A DNA stretch of 64,000 nt, taken from an uncultured Mucispirillum sp. GTDB lineage: Bacteria; Chrysiogenota; Deferribacteres; Deferribacterales; Mucispirillaceae. Positions within the stretch are counted from its first letter, which is position 1; the number at the start of each line of letters is the position of its first letter. The notes under the pieces were generated by a model. The model did not search any database and was not told the origin of the DNA. It saw only the letters and a list, made by a program, of their open reading frames with translations. Shown here in pieces: positions 1-8,676 of the stretch. Both the position numbers and the translations under genes were made by a program. The stretch is from positions 1-64,000 of the forward strand of contig CALVEY010000011.1 of NCBI GenBank assembly GCA_944326705.1, read 5' to 3'.

Positions 1-116
1 AATTCTAGTAAATATTTTATTTTAATTATTATATAGTTATTAGTATTATTGTAAAAAAATGGGGGTTAAGCAGTATAAAATTTCACTAGAATACAAGAAA
101 TTATGTGATTAAATTT

Positions 117-140
117 AAGCCCAGAGAAAACTCTGGGCTT
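117..140 (-). terminator. Hairpin terminator after cheR
   Basis: A perfect 10-bp inverted repeat (117-126 with 131-140) encloses a 4-nt loop, only 4 nt past the cheR stop codon. On the plus strand it is followed by a T-rich stretch, so it may act in both directions. It closes the minus-strand PP2C-STAS-HEAT-cheR operon. Confidence 0.8.
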
Positions 141-144
141 TATA

Positions 145-975
145 TTATTTTTTCTTCATATAGATTATACATGTACCTGCATTTTTCATTGTAAAATCTT
201 CTGAGATTTTATTCAATGTTTCTGAGTGTCCAAGACACAGATAGCCTGGTTCTGTAAGCATATTATAGAAGTTTTTAATAGTTCTTTGTTTGCCGTCCAT
301 ATCAAAATAAATAAGAACATTACGGCAGAAAATAACATCAACTTTGCCTATAAGGCTTGTAATAGCTGGAGTTGTAATATTGCCTGTGTTAAAACGAACA
401 TGCCTTTTTATATCTTCTTTAATAAAGTAGCTTTGACCTTGAACATCAAAGTTTCTCATAAAGTCAGCCGGCACACCTCTAAAAGATGCCTGCCTGTATT
501 CGCCTTTTTTAGCTAAAGCTACAACTTCTGAGTTAATATCTGTTGCAATAATATCTATTGATGCTTTATCAAATAATCCTGCATTTTTAAGCAGTATTGC
601 AATAGAATAAGGCTCTTCACCTGTGGAGCATGGTGCTGACCATATTTTTATACTTTTTTTACCAGCCTTAATTAAGTCAGGCACTATGTTTGATACAAGA
701 TAATCAAGCTGACCACGTTCCCTTAAGAAATATGTTTCATTAATAGTAACAAGGTTAATTAATGTATCAAGCTCCTGCCTTTTTTTAATATCATATTTTA
801 AATAATAAATATAATCTTTAAAAGTAGTAAAGTTAAGGTCTGCAAGTCTTTTTGAAAGCCTGTTTTCAAGCAGGTATTTTTTGTTTTCAGCAAACATTAT
901 ACCTGAATTTCTATAAATTATATCCTTTAACTCTACAAATTCTTGGTCGTTTATTTTAATTGAATTTAAAAGCAT
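145..975 (-). CDS. cheR: Chemotaxis protein methyltransferase CheR
   Basis: CheR uses S-adenosylmethionine to methylate glutamates on chemoreceptors in the cytoplasm, giving sensory adaptation with CheB. The 276-aa length is normal. The N-terminal helical CheR domain (about 1-80) precedes a Rossmann methyltransferase domain carrying the signature WSAPCSTGEEPYSIA and, later, CRNVLIYFD. I see no C-terminal extension such as TPR repeats. It is the last gene of a minus-strand operon behind a PP2C phosphatase, a STAS protein and a STAS-HEAT protein, starting 5 nt after the STAS-HEAT stop. This placement, apart from cheB about 12 kb upstream, suggests a link between the phosphatase switch and adaptation (inference). 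Confidence 0.95.
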   Translation of the reverse strand: MLLNSIKINDQEFVELKDIIYRNSGIMFAENKKYLLENRLSKRLADLNFTTFKDYIYYLKYDIKKRQELDTLINLVTINETYFLRERGQLDYLVSNIVPDLIKAGKKSIKIWSAPCSTGEEPYSIAILLKNAGLFDKASIDIIATDINSEVVALAKKGEYRQASFRGVPADFMRNFDVQGQSYFIKEDIKRHVRFNTGNITTPAITSLIGKVDVIFCRNVLIYFDMDGKQRTIKNFYNMLTEPGYLCLGHSETLNKISEDFTMKNAGTCIIYMKKK

Positions 976-980
976 AACAT

Positions 981-2399
981 CTACTCTCCAATCTCGCCTA
1001 TGATATGCTCAAGGATATATTTATTAGTTTCATCTTTAAGTCTAGCTCTCAATAAACTATCATAGCCCACTGGTTTTTGTTCAAGTATTATATTAACTGC
1101 TTTATACCTGACAAGCCAGCTTTCATCTGTATTATACAACTTCATAGCAGCTGTTAATGCAACAGGGCCATGCATAAGGCTTAAGGAATTTAATGCTTCT
1201 TTTCTTATATCCTCGTTTGCATCATCTAGTTTTGATAATAAAAACGAAGGGTCTACACCTTTACATTTTCCTAATACTTCTATGATTGCAAGCTTAACAT
1301 TCTGCTCTACTTTATCATAATAGCTTTCAATTTTTTTGATTATGTTTTCATCATCTATTCCAGCTAATGATTTAGCAGCAAAAAAGCCAACCCAGTTATC
1401 ACTGTCGCCAATTTTTTCAACAAGTGTTGATGTAAATTCACCACTGCCGCGTCTTGATAAACCGGAAGCTGCTGCCTCCCTTAACTGTATAGAATTATCA
1501 TCAAGTAAACCAAGTAATATTTTACCAACACGCTCATCTTTAAATAATGCTATTTTCTTAGCAAGCTGAACGCGGACAGCTTCTTCTTTTTCTTCTTTAA
1601 TTGCATTTGATAAATATTCAAAAGCTTTATCATCATTAATAAGGGATAAAGCATATATTGCAACAAGACGAATTCTCATATCACTGTCATGCAGATATTT
1701 AGCAAGTTTTTCAGAATCAGTGTCATCTGAAAGCAGTGCAATAGAAGCTGCTGCTGCTTCCGGCACACCTATCTCTTTACTTGTAAGGTAGCTGTAAAGC
1801 TGTTCTTTAGACTCAGTATCACCTATCCAGCCAAGCACTAATATAGCAGCTGATTTTACACTTGCTTCATTAGCTGCAAGAGCTTTCCTGTATATTTCTA
1901 TATTCTGATAATCCTGAGCTTTGCCCATAGTAAGTAAGGCATACTCAACAAGCAGAGGGTTACCGCCTTCTATGATTTCTATAAGTTTATTTTGTATTTT
2001 ATCATCATAGTTTGCAGCTAAATATTCTGAAACTGTGCCAGCTTTTTCTGTATCTAAAAATCTTTCAAAAAGAGCATCAAGTGGATATGACGCAAAATCA
2101 TCTTTAATTACAAACAATTTTTGAAGATTAGTAGACTGCAGCACCTGAGCTATCTGGTCACAAACATTTAAAAGCTCAATGTTTATTTTCCTAACCATAG
2201 CTAATTTTTTAACAGCCACAAGCCCTGCTAAAAATTTACTTTGTATATAGGAGCATTTATATAAATCAATACCTATCAATACAACTTCGCTGTGTTCTTC
2301 AACAATATTGCATACTTCTGAAATATCAGATAAGTCGTTATCAGGGTTTATATGAGCTTTAAATACTCCATTTTTAATTTCGTATTGTAACTCACCCAT
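981..2399 (-). CDS. STAS-like domain fused to HEAT repeats
   Basis: This 472-aa soluble protein has no signal peptide or membrane segment. Residues 1-105 resemble a STAS (anti-sigma antagonist) fold: beta strands, a segment around residues 43-60 matching the phosphorylated loop of STAS proteins, and the typical helix after it. The usual D-S-S-G-L loop is altered here (Ile-Gln-Ser54-Lys-Phe). Residues 120-472 are about ten helical HEAT-type repeats with recurring A-L-x-x-D/N-D motifs, a scaffold for protein binding. It starts 4 nt after the stop of the single-domain STAS gene and precedes cheR by 5 nt. Inference: a scaffold output of a partner switch controlled by the neighbouring phosphatase. 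The domain calls come from pattern recognition; the exact target is unknown. Confidence 0.8.
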   Translation of the reverse strand: MGELQYEIKNGVFKAHINPDNDLSDISEVCNIVEEHSEVVLIGIDLYKCSYIQSKFLAGLVAVKKLAMVRKINIELLNVCDQIAQVLQSTNLQKLFVIKDDFASYPLDALFERFLDTEKAGTVSEYLAANYDDKIQNKLIEIIEGGNPLLVEYALLTMGKAQDYQNIEIYRKALAANEASVKSAAILVLGWIGDTESKEQLYSYLTSKEIGVPEAAAASIALLSDDTDSEKLAKYLHDSDMRIRLVAIYALSLINDDKAFEYLSNAIKEEKEEAVRVQLAKKIALFKDERVGKILLGLLDDNSIQLREAAASGLSRRGSGEFTSTLVEKIGDSDNWVGFFAAKSLAGIDDENIIKKIESYYDKVEQNVKLAIIEVLGKCKGVDPSFLLSKLDDANEDIRKEALNSLSLMHGPVALTAAMKLYNTDESWLVRYKAVNIILEQKPVGYDSLLRARLKDETNKYILEHIIGEIGE

Positions 2400-2403
2400 A
2401 ATA

Positions 2404-2721
2404 TTAACCTAATGCAGCTGCTTCTGTATCGTAAATTTTAAATACTTTATCAAGCCCTGTAAAAGAGAACATTTCTCTAATATCTGAGTTCATATCGCAA
2501 AGAGATACTTCTTTTTTATTTTTGCTTGCTGTTTTAAATAAGTCTATGATTTCTCTTAAACCAGATGAGTTCATATATACTACACTTTTAAAAGATAAAA
2601 CAACTGCATTTCCTTTATCAAGCAGTGTATTAATTTCTGCTTTTACCTGCGCACCAGTTTGCGCATTAATTTCGCCTTCAAGGTAGGCTACGTTTTTGCC
2701 GTTTACATTTTTAATATTCAT
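2404..2721 (-). CDS. STAS-domain anti-sigma factor antagonist
   Basis: A 105-aa single STAS domain of the SpoIIAA/RsbV kind. Family members are phosphorylated on a serine or threonine by an anti-sigma kinase and dephosphorylated by a PP2C phosphatase, and so sequester or release a partner. The key loop reads MNSSGLREI, with candidate phosphoserines at 52 and 53, and the length is normal. It lies between the PP2C phosphatase (29 nt upstream) and the STAS-HEAT gene. The matching HATPase-type kinase is not in this window. The target may therefore be a distant anti-sigma factor or a chemotaxis component (inference). Confidence 0.9.
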   Translation of the reverse strand: MNIKNVNGKNVAYLEGEINAQTGAQVKAEINTLLDKGNAVVLSFKSVVYMNSSGLREIIDLFKTASKNKKEVSLCDMNSDIREMFSFTGLDKVFKIYDTEAAALG

Positions 2722-2750
2722 ATCATATCCTCCTAATATTATTAATATGA

Positions 2751-4349
2751 CTATTTATTTTCACTTTCTTTCTTATTTCTTTTGATTACAAGTATAGTAA
2801 TGTCATCTTCAAAAGGTGCTCCAGCTGTAAAATCTTTAACATCTTCCATAACTTCTTTTATAAGACGCTCTGCAGGATAGTCGCTGAACATCATAAGCTT
2901 TGATACAAGCCTGTCATATCCATACTGCTCACGCTGGCTGTTCATTGCTTCTACTAAGCCGTCTGTATACATAAAGAATATATCTCCCTCTTCTATATGC
3001 CATTTCTTTTCTTCAAAATTTAAGCCTTCAAATGTTCCTAAAAACATACCTGATGCTGTTATTTTTTTAACAATAAACTCTGATGAATCAAAGAAAAGCA
3101 CAGGGTTATGACCTGCTGATGCAAGGTTAAACATACCATTATTAGTATTTAACACTGCATAAAACATAGTAACAAAGTCTTTTGTATGTATATTATCGCA
3201 TAAAATATCATTAACCATAGTAAGAGCATCTGATGCAGAAATAACATCAAATGTATAGCTTCGCATAATAGCACGGGTAATTGCCATAATAACTGCTGCT
3301 GGTGTGCCATGCCCTGATACATCTGCTACAACAAAGCCCCAGTAGTTATTACTCATTTGTATACAGTCATAATAGTCGCCGCCTGCCTGCTCTGCTGGAA
3401 TATATGTTGCGCCAAAATCATACCCTGCAACCTGTGGAAGATTTTCAGGCAGTAAGCTTTCCTGAATATGACCAACCTGCCTTAATTCATCTTCTATTAA
3501 TGCCTGAACTGTTTTTAATTTTTCATTCATGCGTAAAAGGTCTGTATTCATAATAGACATTTGACGCTGCTTTTCTTTAATCTCTTCCTGACTTTCTCTA
3601 ATATCATCAATCAGTTTAATTTCTCTTGTAGTATCCCTTAAACTTTCAACGATATATTTATCAAATTTAGAAAACATAATTGTCATATGCTTATCATGCA
3701 TCTGCCTTAATGCTTTAATATTGCTTGTTTTAAAAGGACAGTCTTTGCATGGCTCTTCAAAGCCGTAAACATTATAGCATTTAATGTTTTCAATTTCTTT
3801 TCTGCCAAGCTGAGCAGTTTCTTTCAGCAGTTTATTAATAGTTTTAATGCTATATTCATCATCAACTATCATAATTCCCTGAGCCATATTATCAATAGCT
3901 TTTTCTAAAAATGTTATTTCGCTGTCTCTAATATTTCTTTCATGGGCTAATCTGAAATTATTTGCCTTAGATTCTTTACTTGAATGAGTTAATTCTAATC
4001 TTTCTCTTTCTATGTCTGTAATATCAATAAATGAAGATACATATAAATCATCAGATATGCGGGTAAATGCAGAGCGGGCAAAAATTCGCTCACCTTTATA
4101 TGTAACAATATCTTTTATAATAACTTTTGTACCTGTAAAATCTTTGTTTTCTGCAATAGGACAGTTTTTACATGGTTTATTATATCCATGAACAACATTA
4201 TAACACTTTTTATTAAGCATTTCATCAGGATGCTTTCCAGAAATTAATGACACTCTGCCGTTTGTAAATTTAATATTAAATTCACTGTCAACTGCTATAA
4301 TGTACGAATCAAGACCATCAAAAAGCCTTGTTAATGTGTTTAAGTCCAT
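2751..4349 (-). CDS. PAS-PAS-PP2C (SpoIIE/RsbU-type) serine phosphatase
   Basis: A 532-aa cytoplasmic phosphatase expected to dephosphorylate the STAS protein encoded next door. Two PAS-like sensor domains (about 5-110 and 145-245) are joined by a coiled coil (about 250-290) to a SpoIIE-type PP2C domain (about 300-525). The metal-binding motifs are visible: GGDYYD at 323-328, ADVSGHG from 342, YTDGLVEA, and EDDITILVI near the end. Each PAS domain carries a similar cysteine cluster: Cys49/60/63 and Cys191/201/204, both ending Cys-x-x-Cys-Pro. This may bind a metal or sense redox state (inference). It is the first gene of the operon ending in cheR, with GAGTGGG as a plausible ribosome site. Confidence 0.93.
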   Translation of the reverse strand: MDLNTLTRLFDGLDSYIIAVDSEFNIKFTNGRVSLISGKHPDEMLNKKCYNVVHGYNKPCKNCPIAENKDFTGTKVIIKDIVTYKGERIFARSAFTRISDDLYVSSFIDITDIERERLELTHSSKESKANNFRLAHERNIRDSEITFLEKAIDNMAQGIMIVDDEYSIKTINKLLKETAQLGRKEIENIKCYNVYGFEEPCKDCPFKTSNIKALRQMHDKHMTIMFSKFDKYIVESLRDTTREIKLIDDIRESQEEIKEKQRQMSIMNTDLLRMNEKLKTVQALIEDELRQVGHIQESLLPENLPQVAGYDFGATYIPAEQAGGDYYDCIQMSNNYWGFVVADVSGHGTPAAVIMAITRAIMRSYTFDVISASDALTMVNDILCDNIHTKDFVTMFYAVLNTNNGMFNLASAGHNPVLFFDSSEFIVKKITASGMFLGTFEGLNFEEKKWHIEEGDIFFMYTDGLVEAMNSQREQYGYDRLVSKLMMFSDYPAERLIKEVMEDVKDFTAGAPFEDDITILVIKRNKKESENK

Positions 4350-4540
4350 ATACCCACTCTGTAATATACTTCTTTTACTTATTTTATAGTTATTTGATTA
4401 TACAAAAAAGAATTTTATTTTACAATAGTAAGATTGAATTTTTTTTATTTTTTATAAACTAAAATGATATGTAATATAACTGTTTATAAGATATGACTTT
4501 ACTGTTTATTATATATTTAAGGAAATATAACTTATTACTG

Positions 4541-5515
4541 CTATCTTGTGAATTTTAATACAATCATTATAAATACAGCTGCTACACTAAATACTGCTGC
4601 ATACATAATCAATTTTAATGCAATTTTTTCAGAAGTAAACATTAAGTCTGATTTATAATTTGCTATTTCTTCATCTACATTATCAAGCTTGCTCATTATT
4701 TCTTCTATAACTTCTCTGTTTTTCTTTAAATCATCTTCTGCTTCATATTCAATAACATTACCAATGTATATTATGGTATATTCTATTAAAGAAAAAAGCG
4801 CATTTCTTAAATATACAAACTGGTATGTAAAAGTGTAGTATGGAGTTTTTAAAAGCTCAGGCAGTAAGTCATACTGTATTTTTTTAAGACGCTCTCTGGA
4901 TTGTGGCGGGATATCGTTAATATCTGGTATTCTGTCTATTTCATTCAATACTCTGCGTATAAGCTTATAATACTGGGATGCCAGCTCTGGAACAGCACTT
5001 GTTTTCAGCTTAATTTCACGCCTTGATACCTTGTTGGCTTTTAAGAAATTTTTAATTAATACCATAGCAGAAGGCACTTTTACTTTTTTACGCTTACGCA
5101 CTACCTTAATAGAGCGTTTCATATCTATGGCTATTAATGTTTCTACGATTTCATCTGTTCCGAAAACAAAGTGGTTAGAGCCTTCTAAAACATCTTTTTC
5201 TTCTGGACCCATTTGACCATTTGTAAAAAAGAAAAGACGGGTAACATTTTCATCATTCATTGTTCTAAGGACATCTGTTGTAATATAAGGGTCTAGTATT
5301 TCCCCCGGCTTTACAACTTCTATCCATACAACTGCTGCCTGGTCTTCACGGCTTTGATATGCCCATATTTCTATACGGCGTTTATTTTCTATATCTTTTA
5401 CAGTTCTATGAAGTGAATAATTAAAATCACCCATAACTTCACTGACAAAGTTATAAAATTCTGTAAGTTTAATATTATAAAGCTGCTCGTACCTAGCCTT
5501 GCGTTCTGAATCCAT
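4541..5515 (-). CDS. C-tail-anchored membrane protein with possible restriction-endonuclease-like domain
   Basis: I do not recognise this 324-aa family with certainty. Residues 1-130 alternate strands and helices in a way that resembles a restriction-endonuclease-like (Mrr-type) fold, with a V-V-W-I-E-V-V core near residues 60-70, but the catalytic D-E-x-K set is not clear. The middle is helical, residues about 265-295 look like coiled coil, and a single transmembrane helix lies near the C-terminus (about 297-320) with a short charged tail. The start overlaps the OmpA-like gene by 23 nt, indicating translational coupling. It is the last gene of the cheA-linked run. Function unknown; a link to envelope or motor positioning is only a guess. 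Confidence 0.8.
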   Translation of the reverse strand: MDSERKARYEQLYNIKLTEFYNFVSEVMGDFNYSLHRTVKDIENKRRIEIWAYQSREDQAAVVWIEVVKPGEILDPYITTDVLRTMNDENVTRLFFFTNGQMGPEEKDVLEGSNHFVFGTDEIVETLIAIDMKRSIKVVRKRKKVKVPSAMVLIKNFLKANKVSRREIKLKTSAVPELASQYYKLIRRVLNEIDRIPDINDIPPQSRERLKKIQYDLLPELLKTPYYTFTYQFVYLRNALFSLIEYTIIYIGNVIEYEAEDDLKKNREVIEEIMSKLDNVDEEIANYKSDLMFTSEKIALKLIMYAAVFSVAAVFIMIVLKFTR

Positions 5516-6281
5516 ATATCTCTACTCGTCTGTTTTTAAGGCTGCCTTTTTTACCGCTTTTTTCTAAAGGATAGCCTGTGCCTAAGCCTATTGTTTTTAT
5601 TTTATCGGCATTATATCCCTTTTCAATAAGCAGTTTTTTAATATGGTCTGCTCTTAAATATGATAACTCATAGTTATTACTGTATGTTGCGTTTTTACCT
5701 ACTGCAACATCATCTGCATTTCCAAAAAGCACATAATCTCTGTCTTTTGGCAGGCTGTCAAATAATTTTGATATTTCATCATCAAATATTGGTGCAACAT
5801 CGCCAAGCTGAAAATGGATTGTTAAGATTAACTCTAAATCTTTTGAGGTAGGAACAAGGTTTAAATTATCTGCCACATTTTTATTGCCGCTTTCTTTTGA
5901 TACAACCATACTTTTTTCTTTTACAGGCTCTTTTGCAGCAGGTATTTCTATAGCATCTTCAAGCTCAATTTTATTTGGGATTTCTGTTTTTATGTAATCA
6001 GTAGAAAGAGTATACTCATCTTTCACTCTTTCTTTTATCAGTTTTACACCAATAACAGTCCAGCCATTTAAAGCTACATTATCGTAAGCTTCCTGTTCTG
6101 TCATAGCCATTACTGTCATAGTTGTAATAACTTTTGACATATTATTTTCAATTTTCACTTCATATATATTCTGCTCCTCATAAGTAGCAGCATACAGGTT
6201 ATCTCCACCAATAATATGGTTTTTTTGGTATGTTGCGAGGAACAGGATTGTGAACAAGACTATTACTGTTATTTTCTTCAA
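5493..6281 (-). CDS. OmpA-like peptidoglycan-binding protein
   Basis: A 262-aa exported protein whose C-terminal 110 residues form an OmpA/MotB-type domain that binds peptidoglycan. Visible signatures include LFGNADD, the YELSYLRAD region and the final NRRVEIYGF. The start is TTG, chosen because AAAGGA sits about 8 nt upstream and the first 17 residues make a good signal peptide (MKKITVIVLFTILFLA). This start overlaps the preceding small gene by 83 nt in another frame. The N-terminal part contains a short A-x-x-N-x-x-L-N-G-W-T-V-I segment. There is no N-terminal membrane helix and no motA partner, so it is not a typical MotB. Likely a periplasmic or outer-membrane cell-wall anchor working with its overlapping neighbours (inference). 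Confidence 0.85.
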   Translation of the reverse strand: MKKITVIVLFTILFLATYQKNHIIGGDNLYAATYEEQNIYEVKIENNMSKVITTMTVMAMTEQEAYDNVALNGWTVIGVKLIKERVKDEYTLSTDYIKTEIPNKIELEDAIEIPAAKEPVKEKSMVVSKESGNKNVADNLNLVPTSKDLELILTIHFQLGDVAPIFDDEISKLFDSLPKDRDYVLFGNADDVAVGKNATYSNNYELSYLRADHIKKLLIEKGYNADKIKTIGLGTGYPLEKSGKKGSLKNRRVEIYGFRTQG

Positions 6282-6537
6282 GATTATAATCCTTTAATGC
6301 CTGAGCCATTTTTTCATCAGGATATGTGGCAATTACTTTAAGGTCATATATTACATCATAGCCGCCATTATAATACAAAAAAGCATCAGGCGGCAGTTTT
6401 GATGCAGTTTGAAAACGAGTTGCTGCAGTGGTTACTTCATATACATATACCCTTGCTGCAGCAACTTGAACTAATAATATTAATAATATTACAACAGTAA
6501 AACTAACCGTTGTTATTTTTTTGAGAGATAAGCTCAT
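6199..6537 (-). CDS. Small exported protein overlapping cheA and the OmpA-like gene
   Basis: A 112-aa protein starting MSLSLKKITTVSF, followed by a strong hydrophobic signal or anchor (about residues 9-26, ending VQVAAA). The rest is a short polar domain with Y-N-G-G-Y-D and a Pro/Trp-rich tail ending YYWWR. The family is not recognised. I chose the start at 6537 because it gives a clean signal peptide; a longer start at 6588 adds 17 residues, including a Cys-Cys-Trp run, before it. The gene overlaps the cheA stop by 35 nt and the next gene by 83 nt, so it is flanked by overlaps on both sides. The envelope signal, rather than conservation, is what supports it as real. Confidence 0.65.
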   Translation of the reverse strand: MSLSLKKITTVSFTVVILLILLVQVAAARVYVYEVTTAATRFQTASKLPPDAFLYYNGGYDVIYDLKVIATYPDEKMAQALKDYNLEENNSNSLVHNPVPRNIPKKPYYWWR

Positions 6538-8659
6538 CAATTTTATCCAGCAGCAGCTGCTGATTAATAGGTTTTTGAATAAATGCATTCATACCAGAAG
6601 CATTCATTTTTTTCCTGTCAGCAGGCTCCATTCTTGCAGACATTGCAATTATAGGTATATCGTAGCCTTTTTCTCTTATGCTGCGGGCAAGTCTGAATCC
6701 GTCCATATCAGGCATCATAATATCACTGATAATTAAATCAATACTGCTGTCTCTTTCAAGAAGGCTTAAAGCATCTTTACCAGATGGAGCTTCAACTGTT
6801 TCTATCCAGTCTTGAGATTCAAGAATTTTTTTAGTGATTTTTCTATCAGTTGAAGAGTCATCACATATTAATACTTTAACTGCATTTGTTTTCTTAGAAG
6901 CAGTCTGAACAGCAGCGCGTTTATTAGATGAAAGTTTTTTAGTGTTTCTGATTCTTCTAGGCATATTTTGTGCAACTTCAATTACACCTGCTACATCTAA
7001 AATTAATCTAACACGACCGTCACCAGTAATAGTTGCACCTGCAATACCAGGGTTGCCGCCTAAGTAATCGCCAAGAGATTTAATAACGATTTCTTCCTGA
7101 CCGATTAATTTATCAACAATAAATCCTAACTGTTTTTCAGCCAGTGCAACAACTACAACATATATTTCATCCTGCTCAAGTTCATCAAGAGCAAAAGCTT
7201 CATCAAGTCTGATAAGAGATAATACTCTGTCTCTTAATTTTAATACTTCCCTGCCTTCAAAAGAGTGGATTTCTTCATTTGTAATACGAACAGTTTCAAC
7301 AACTGATGCAAGAGGTATTGCAAATGTTTCACCTGCCACTTCAACAAGAAGTGCTTGAATAATAGCAAGTGTTAATGGAAGTTTTAAATAGAATGTTGAA
7401 CCTTCATCTATTTTAGAATCAATAGTAATAATACCATTTAATTTTTCAATATTTGTGCGGACAACGTCCATACCAACGCCACGGCCTGAAATATTAGTAA
7501 TTTTTTCAGCAGTAGAAAAGCCTGGTTTGAAAATAAGTGCAAATGCCTGTTTGTCATCCATACTGTTTGCTTCGTCAACAGTAATAACACCTTTTTCTAT
7601 AGCTTTGCGTTTTAATTTGTTAGGGTCCATACCAGCGCCGTCATCTTTGATTTCAATAACAACATGGTTACCTTCATGGTATGCTGATAAGTTTACAGTT
7701 CCCATTCTTGGTTTGCCTTTTGCAAGACGAACATCAGGAGTTTCTACACCATGGTCGCATGAGTTTCTAATCATGTGTAAAAGCGGGTCGCCGATAGATT
7801 CAATAACTTGTTTATCAAGCTCTGTTTCTTCACCTGATATAATCAACTCTATCTCTTTACCAGTATCTCTTGCAATATCACGAACAACCCTTGGGAATTT
7901 ATTAAATACTTTACCGATTGCAATCATTCTTGTTTTCATAATTGCAAGCTGTAATTCTGTAGTATTCATACCAATTGAGTTTGTAGCTACTAAAAGCTGC
8001 TCAACAAGATATTCATTTTCAAATTTATTTTCAAGCTCACCAGCAATCTGAGAAAGCATATTTCTACTTAAAACAAGCTCACCAACTAAGTTAACAAGTG
8101 AGTCTAAACGGCTAACATCAACACGGATTGTCTGCTCAACAGGAGTAGCCTGATGCACAACTTTTGGAGCTTCCTGTTTAGGTGCAGCCTGTGGTTTTGG
8201 TGCAGGGGCTGCTGCAGGCTGTGTTGCTTGAGCAGGCTGAGCTGCTGAAGTATTTTTTGTTTTTGAAGTAAGCTTGCCTTCGCTTGCAAGTTTTAAATCT
8301 TCAATAACAGAAGTGCAGTCTGTATTATCTGTTCCGTTTTCTATGTCACTGATAATCTGTTTTGTTTTATCTACGAACTCTAAAAGAGTGTCCATAATTT
8401 CACGGGTAACTACCATTTCACCTTTACGAAGTTTATTTAAGATATCTTCAGCATGGTGAGTTAATTCCGCTAATTTATTAAACCCAAGGAATGAAGATGA
8501 ACCTTTCATTGTATGGGCGCCACGGAAGATTTTGTTTAAAAGCTCCAAATCATTTTGGTTGCTTTCAAGCTCAACAAGGTCATGGTCTAAATTTTCAATT
8601 ATTTCATTAGTCTCAACTAAAAAGTCTTGGACTAATTCCTGCATATCATCATTATTCAT
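6503..8659 (-). CDS. cheA: Chemotaxis histidine kinase CheA with C-terminal receiver domain
   Basis: A 718-aa hybrid kinase that phosphorylates CheY and CheB in response to chemoreceptors. In order: an HPt domain with phospho-acceptor His49 (AHTMKGSSSF); a Pro/Ala/Gln-rich linker (about 135-170) in place of a clear CheY-binding P2 domain; the dimerisation helices (DSLVNLVGELVLSRN); a HATPase domain with N box (RNSCDHGVE), G1 (DDGAGMD) and G2 (GRGVGMDVV); a CheW-like domain; and a C-terminal receiver (about 590-715, with ISDIMMPDMDG). The receiver may act as a phosphate sink or feedback site (inference). No cheW is present in the window. It follows the cheZ-like gene by 17 nt. Confidence 0.97.
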   Translation of the reverse strand: MNNDDMQELVQDFLVETNEIIENLDHDLVELESNQNDLELLNKIFRGAHTMKGSSSFLGFNKLAELTHHAEDILNKLRKGEMVVTREIMDTLLEFVDKTKQIISDIENGTDNTDCTSVIEDLKLASEGKLTSKTKNTSAAQPAQATQPAAAPAPKPQAAPKQEAPKVVHQATPVEQTIRVDVSRLDSLVNLVGELVLSRNMLSQIAGELENKFENEYLVEQLLVATNSIGMNTTELQLAIMKTRMIAIGKVFNKFPRVVRDIARDTGKEIELIISGEETELDKQVIESIGDPLLHMIRNSCDHGVETPDVRLAKGKPRMGTVNLSAYHEGNHVVIEIKDDGAGMDPNKLKRKAIEKGVITVDEANSMDDKQAFALIFKPGFSTAEKITNISGRGVGMDVVRTNIEKLNGIITIDSKIDEGSTFYLKLPLTLAIIQALLVEVAGETFAIPLASVVETVRITNEEIHSFEGREVLKLRDRVLSLIRLDEAFALDELEQDEIYVVVVALAEKQLGFIVDKLIGQEEIVIKSLGDYLGGNPGIAGATITGDGRVRLILDVAGVIEVAQNMPRRIRNTKKLSSNKRAAVQTASKKTNAVKVLICDDSSTDRKITKKILESQDWIETVEAPSGKDALSLLERDSSIDLIISDIMMPDMDGFRLARSIREKGYDIPIIAMSARMEPADRKKMNASGMNAFIQKPINQQLLLDKIDELISQKNNNG

Positions 8660-8676
8660 ATATCCACCTGCTTTCC

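Noticed and set aside
5493-6281. Flagellar stator protein MotB
   Set aside because: It has an OmpA-like domain but a cleavable signal instead of the MotB membrane helix with its proton-binding Asp, and no motA is adjacent.
7455-8051. Long plus-strand open frame (198 codons) within cheA
   Set aside because: It is antisense to a fully recognisable CheA kinase, with no ribosome site and a Ser/Thr/Pro/Ile-rich translation typical of a shadow frame.
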